A stretch of 17,566 nucleotides of DNA, taken from contig CAYZCU010000020.1 of the NCBI GenBank assembly GCA_964477065.1, forward strand, positions 1 to 17,566, written 5' to 3'. The notes below the pieces were generated by a model. That model made no database searches. It saw only the letters and a list, made by a program, of their open reading frames with translations, and was not told where the DNA came from. This DNA comes from 2-02-FULL-43-11-A sp964477065. Its GTDB lineage: Bacteria > Patescibacteriota > Microgenomatia > UBA1406 > HO2-37-13b. Shown here in pieces: positions 14,598 through 17,566 of the stretch. The translations under genes and the position numbers were made by a program. Each line of letters starts with the position of its first letter. The first letter of the stretch is position 1.

Positions 14598-16103
14598 CTA
14601 CTGGAAGTCTTCACCGATCGTGATAATGATGTCAGCAGTTTCATCAGTATCAGTTATCGTTTTGGCATCTTTGATTTTGACATAATCAGCAAGGTCTTTC
14701 GTAATCAGCGCGAGTGCACCTGATGCTTTTTTGGACAGTTGCAATTCTGTCTTGGTGTAGTCAAACGTATCAGCATTCGCGGTGACGATGTCTGTATAGC
14801 CGGCGTCTTGGAGGATCGTCTTGACGTCACCTGCTTTGCCAGGAACGCCTCCTCCATTGAGGACTCTGACTTTGAGCGTCGCACGGTCAATAGTTGGCGT
14901 GGGTGTTGGTGCTTTCGTTGGTTTCGGCGTCAGTTTAGGGGTTGGCTTTGAAGCCATTTTTTGACTAACTTGTGGGAATGCAGGCAGTTTCCAGCCTGTT
15001 GATTTCAGATACGATCCGCCATACATGATGCCAAATGAGAGGATAAACGAAACAGCAAATATACTGAGGGTTTTGAGGTTAAATATTTCGCGCATAATAC
15101 CATTTTTTGCAGGTGCAAAGGAAGGTTGGTGTGTTTGCTTCGGACGCGAAAAAGAAAATGTTGGTGTGTTGTTTGTCGCGCCTCCATTCATCAAGGTAAA
15201 CTCCTTATGCTCTTCGCTGAAAATAAATGAGCCGAAACAAACATCATATTGGAGGATCGAAAGCGTTCCATTTTCCTGTGGAATGATCATCTTGAGGTAA
15301 TCACGGTAAAAATTATCAATGATCTTTTCAAGTGGATTTGTCCAAGCTCCAACATCTTTTGTAAAAAGATCTTGTCGAACGGTGCGTGATTCAGTGCCAG
15401 AAAGTATCAGTCGGTTGAGCTTTGTATTTTCCTGTTCAAGGGCAAGGACGGTGGTATGCATATCCGTCTTGAAATCATCTCCAAATTCGTAGCGTTTTGT
15501 ATTGAGCAGACCAGCTGAATCATACAGATACGCATACGCGCCATGAGATTCATAATTTGCAAAGAGGACATACTCCTTTTTGTCATTACGCAGTGTTTTC
15601 TCAAAAAGCGTGTAGTATGCACATGTTTCAGGAATGATACGGGCAATTTTGAGCTGAACGAGCCCAAGTGTGTTTTTGAGAGATTCAACAATATTCTTAT
15701 CGAGTGCGTAGATGAAGACTGTTTGTGCTCCATCTCGGTTCATCATGATATAGTCGATATGGACATTTTCGAGATGCAACTTCATGTCAGTCCGAACCTT
15801 ATCTTGAACGAATGGCATGAGTGCACTCGGGGAGATATCCGTTGGGATGGCATAACGACCAAACGTAAAGAGTTCTTGTGGCAAGGTTAAGGATATGTCT
15901 CTATCAGTCAGAGGTGCAGGTTGTGCACTGGTCATCGCCTCTTTGATAGCGCCTGCGATGAGATCAACACTTTGGAGCGCCCCATCAACTATAAATGCTG
16001 ATGTATGTGTTTTTGCAAAGTGGGCGACGGTGTACTGGCCGAGAAGCGTTTTGGTCATGCCAATGACCTTTATGTTATTTTTTCCAAGGAAGAGATACAC
16101 CAT
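14598..16103 (-). CDS. PilM-like (degenerate actin-fold) protein fused to an external LytR_C domain
   Basis: The product is 501 residues. Residues 1-300 follow the PilM/actin-like plan: the opening strand-turn LFLGKNNIKVIG, the middle VHIDYIMMNRDGAQTVFIYALDKNIVE, the IIPETCAYYTLFE block, and a second lobe with YVLFANYESHGAYAYLYD and LILSGTESR. The phosphate-loop positions look degenerate: LGKNN replaces a DxGxxxxK pattern and NYE replaces DxG, so ATP binding is doubtful. One transmembrane helix (about 345-365) is followed by a Lys/Pro/Thr linker (about 385-405) and a LytR_C domain (about 409-498; LKVRVLNGGGVPGKAGDVKTILQDAGY), a domain seen at the C terminus of envelope proteins. Topology is therefore actin-like part inside and LytR_C outside. 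No pilN/pilO/pilQ neighbours are seen. The LytR_C call is good; the PilM call is moderate. Confidence 0.85.
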   Translation of the reverse strand: MVYLFLGKNNIKVIGMTKTLLGQYTVAHFAKTHTSAFIVDGALQSVDLIAGAIKEAMTSAQPAPLTDRDISLTLPQELFTFGRYAIPTDISPSALMPFVQDKVRTDMKLHLENVHIDYIMMNRDGAQTVFIYALDKNIVESLKNTLGLVQLKIARIIPETCAYYTLFEKTLRNDKKEYVLFANYESHGAYAYLYDSAGLLNTKRYEFGDDFKTDMHTTVLALEQENTKLNRLILSGTESRTVRQDLFTKDVGAWTNPLEKIIDNFYRDYLKMIIPQENGTLSILQYDVCFGSFIFSEEHKEFTLMNGGATNNTPTFSFSRPKQTHQPSFAPAKNGIMREIFNLKTLSIFAVSFILSFGIMYGGSYLKSTGWKLPAFPQVSQKMASKPTPKLTPKPTKAPTPTPTIDRATLKVRVLNGGGVPGKAGDVKTILQDAGYTDIVTANADTFDYTKTELQLSKKASGALALITKDLADYVKIKDAKTITDTDETADIIITIGEDFQ

Positions 16104-16109
16104 ATGTTT

Positions 16110-16138
16110 ATATTAGTAGCTCTACAATAAAAAAACAA
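16110..16138 (-). promoter_or_regulatory. Predicted promoter of the PilM-LytR_C gene, leaderless geometry
   Basis: Read on the minus strand: TTGTTT (16138-16133), a 17-base spacer, TAATAT (16115-16110), then six bases and the ATG at 16103. The -35 is weak (3 of 6). The spacing matches the other promoters in the window. Confidence 0.4.
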
Positions 16139-16144
16139 GCCTCG

Positions 16145-17566
16145 TTATGTCTGATTTTCCCATGCATATTTCTTATATTCTTTCACGCATCGGTGCGTAT
16201 TGAAATAGCCTCCGAGCTTGATAGAGCATTTCATACGATGAATCCATTCAGATTTATTTTCATAATACAGAGGAATGAGAGATGTTTCGAGGTGATCATA
16301 GAGTGACTGTGCATCTGCTTGATCATCAAATGAGGCTTCCAATCCTGCTATTTCTGATCCAATGGAGTACCCAGCATCAGGCTCCATACGTGCACCTTCA
16401 AGCCACCAGCCGTCTGGCACGGATAGATTGAGGAGGCCATTCATGCTGGCCTTCATACCTGAAGTGCCTGATGCCTCAAGTGGTTGCATAGGCGTATTGA
16501 GCCACACATCTGCCCCCGAGACAAGCATGCGGGCTATATAGGGCGAATAATTTTCAACATACACAATGCGGATTTTCCCTTTCAGAGACTGAGAAATGCG
16601 GATGATTTCCTGTACGATGTCTTGAGAAGCTGTGTCATGAGGATGACTTTTGCCACACTGGATAATTTGAATTTTCCCTGTTCCAATGGCGAGAAGACGT
16701 TGGATGTCATGGTAGAGAAGCAAGGGGCGTTTGTATGCTACTGGCCTGCGTCCAAGAGCGATGGTAAGCGTATTTTCATCAAATGGCTCTGGTGATTCAG
16801 AGGCATAGGCACCTTGGTGTGTATTCACATATGCTATAAGTTCGTGTTTACACTGTTGATGTGTCTGCCACAGTGCGTCATCCGGAAGCAGGTTCGCAGA
16901 AGATTTCAATTTGCCTGGGTCGTCAAGACTTCCGGGGATGTATGTTTCATACAGATCCTGAAGCAATGGGTGTATCCATGTCCGATGATGGACGCCATTG
17001 GTAATATGGTGAAATGTGAGGTTCGGAAAGATATGCTGAGCAACGCGCTCATGTTTTTCAGAGACACCACAGGTATAGGAACTCATCGTACTTGCCAGCT
17101 GGGTCATGTGGAGCTTGTCCTGACCGGCGATATCTCGAATATGCCAAGGGAGATACTTTTCAGCGTATTGATAGGCAAAATCATACTCAAAGACATCATG
17201 GCCTTCGGGGATGGGGGTATGCGTGGTAAAGGTGCACAGCTTGCGGACGGGCTCGTTTTTATACTCAAATTCCTCAAGAAGTGCAAGAGGGACGAATGCA
17301 CAGTGCCCTTCATTCATATGAAAAGACTGTATGTGGTTATATCCAAGCTGGCGAAGCATTTTGACCCCACCAATCCCGAGGACGAGCTCTTGTGAAAGTC
17401 GCAGATCTCCGCGATCTGCATACAGATGTCGCGTGATCTCGCGTCCCCAGGCTGAATTTACTGGAAGATCCGTATCAAGCAAAAAAATAGGTACAACTTT
17501 TCCTGTTAGTCCAACGATATCATAGCGCCATACACCAACTTGAATGTCTTCATTATGAATTGAAAG
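16145..17566 (-). CDS. glgP: Alpha-glucan (glycogen) phosphorylase, 5' end outside window
   Basis: The enzyme releases glucose-1-phosphate from alpha-1,4-glucans using phosphate and pyridoxal phosphate. The frame is open to the right edge, and 473 residues of the C-terminal part are visible. It belongs to the bacterial/archaeal alpha-glucan phosphorylase group: VVPIFLLDTDLPVN, ELVLGIGGVKMLRQLGY, FHMNEGHCAF, FTTHTPIPEGHDVF, ITNGVHHRTW, AYKRPLLLYHD, and the PLP-site motif EASGTSGMKASMNG, whose Lys codon lies at 16453-16451. The TTG at 17482 is an internal leucine of the LLDTD motif and not a start. The downstream gene follows after 41 bases. The C-terminal length looks complete, and no frameshift is visible. 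Confidence 0.95.
   Translation of the reverse strand, partial: LSIHNEDIQVGVWRYDIVGLTGKVVPIFLLDTDLPVNSAWGREITRHLYADRGDLRLSQELVLGIGGVKMLRQLGYNHIQSFHMNEGHCAFVPLALLEEFEYKNEPVRKLCTFTTHTPIPEGHDVFEYDFAYQYAEKYLPWHIRDIAGQDKLHMTQLASTMSSYTCGVSEKHERVAQHIFPNLTFHHITNGVHHRTWIHPLLQDLYETYIPGSLDDPGKLKSSANLLPDDALWQTHQQCKHELIAYVNTHQGAYASESPEPFDENTLTIALGRRPVAYKRPLLLYHDIQRLLAIGTGKIQIIQCGKSHPHDTASQDIVQEIIRISQSLKGKIRIVYVENYSPYIARMLVSGADVWLNTPMQPLEASGTSGMKASMNGLLNLSVPDGWWLEGARMEPDAGYSIGSEIAGLEASFDDQADAQSLYDHLETSLIPLYYENKSEWIHRMKCSIKLGGYFNTHRCVKEYKKYAWENQT

Noticed and set aside
16120..16150. Intrinsic terminator after the phosphorylase gene
   Set aside because: A run of seven T follows on the minus strand, but the preceding bases form only a four-pair imperfect stem with a three-base loop. 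The T-run is better read as part of the -35 region of the next gene.
16814..17395. Open frame of 193 codons on the plus strand
   Set aside because: It is antisense to the clear alpha-glucan phosphorylase frame and shows no recognisable protein pattern.
17480..17482. TTG as the phosphorylase start
   Set aside because: The same frame continues to the window edge with the family pattern VVPIFLLDTD, so this TTG is an internal leucine codon.

Overview
The window looks like a chromosomal piece of a Candidate Phyla Radiation bacterium (Patescibacteria, probably Microgenomates-like). This is inferred from the gene families, with no marker gene such as rRNA to confirm it. The clues are a TrbL/VirB6-like polytopic protein of the type common in CPR genomes, a two-helix T4SS-pilin domain inside a larger exported protein, a membrane-anchored lamin-tail-domain protein, several short membrane-anchored proteins without names, and moderately AT-rich DNA with very short gaps. 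RF2 is present and at least one gene ends in TGA, so UGA is a stop here. No tRNA, rRNA, CRISPR array, insertion sequence or gene-free stretch over 300 bases was seen.

Left module (1-8842, + strand): four genes that read as part of a type IV secretion-like envelope machine. They are a giant soluble protein of at least 1627 residues that is cut by the left edge, an exported Cys-rich protein joining a T4SS-pilin-like helical hairpin to a C-terminal CHAP peptidoglycan hydrolase, a small single-pass membrane protein translationally coupled to it, and a TrbL/VirB6-like polytopic channel protein. No VirB4/VirD4 ATPase is in view. If the machine is complete, the ATPase should lie to the left. The likely division of labour (inference) is a membrane channel, a pilin-anchored wall hydrolase that opens the peptidoglycan, and a large cytoplasmic protein of unknown role.

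Right module (8889-17566, - strand), in transcription order: an alpha-glucan phosphorylase (cut by the right edge), a PilM-like protein fused through one membrane helix to a LytR_C domain, prfB (RF2), a small membrane-anchored protein, ftsE, ftsX, a lamin-tail-domain surface protein, a VanZ-family protein, a CAP/SCP-domain protein and a small three-helix membrane protein. prfB close to ftsE-ftsX is a known bacterial arrangement. The rest is mostly envelope proteins, so this is plausibly a division and cell-surface block. The two modules converge at 8843-8888.

Two non-coding observations stand out. First, six genes have a TANNNT -10-like hexamer ending exactly 6 bases before the ATG, and a seventh has one 7 bases before it. 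Several also have a -35-like hexamer 16-17 bases further up, while Shine-Dalgarno sequences are nearly absent. This points to leaderless mRNAs with gene-by-gene promoters. Second, the gap upstream of ftsE is almost wholly an array of 8-base units with consensus RAYCTAGT that flips orientation half way.
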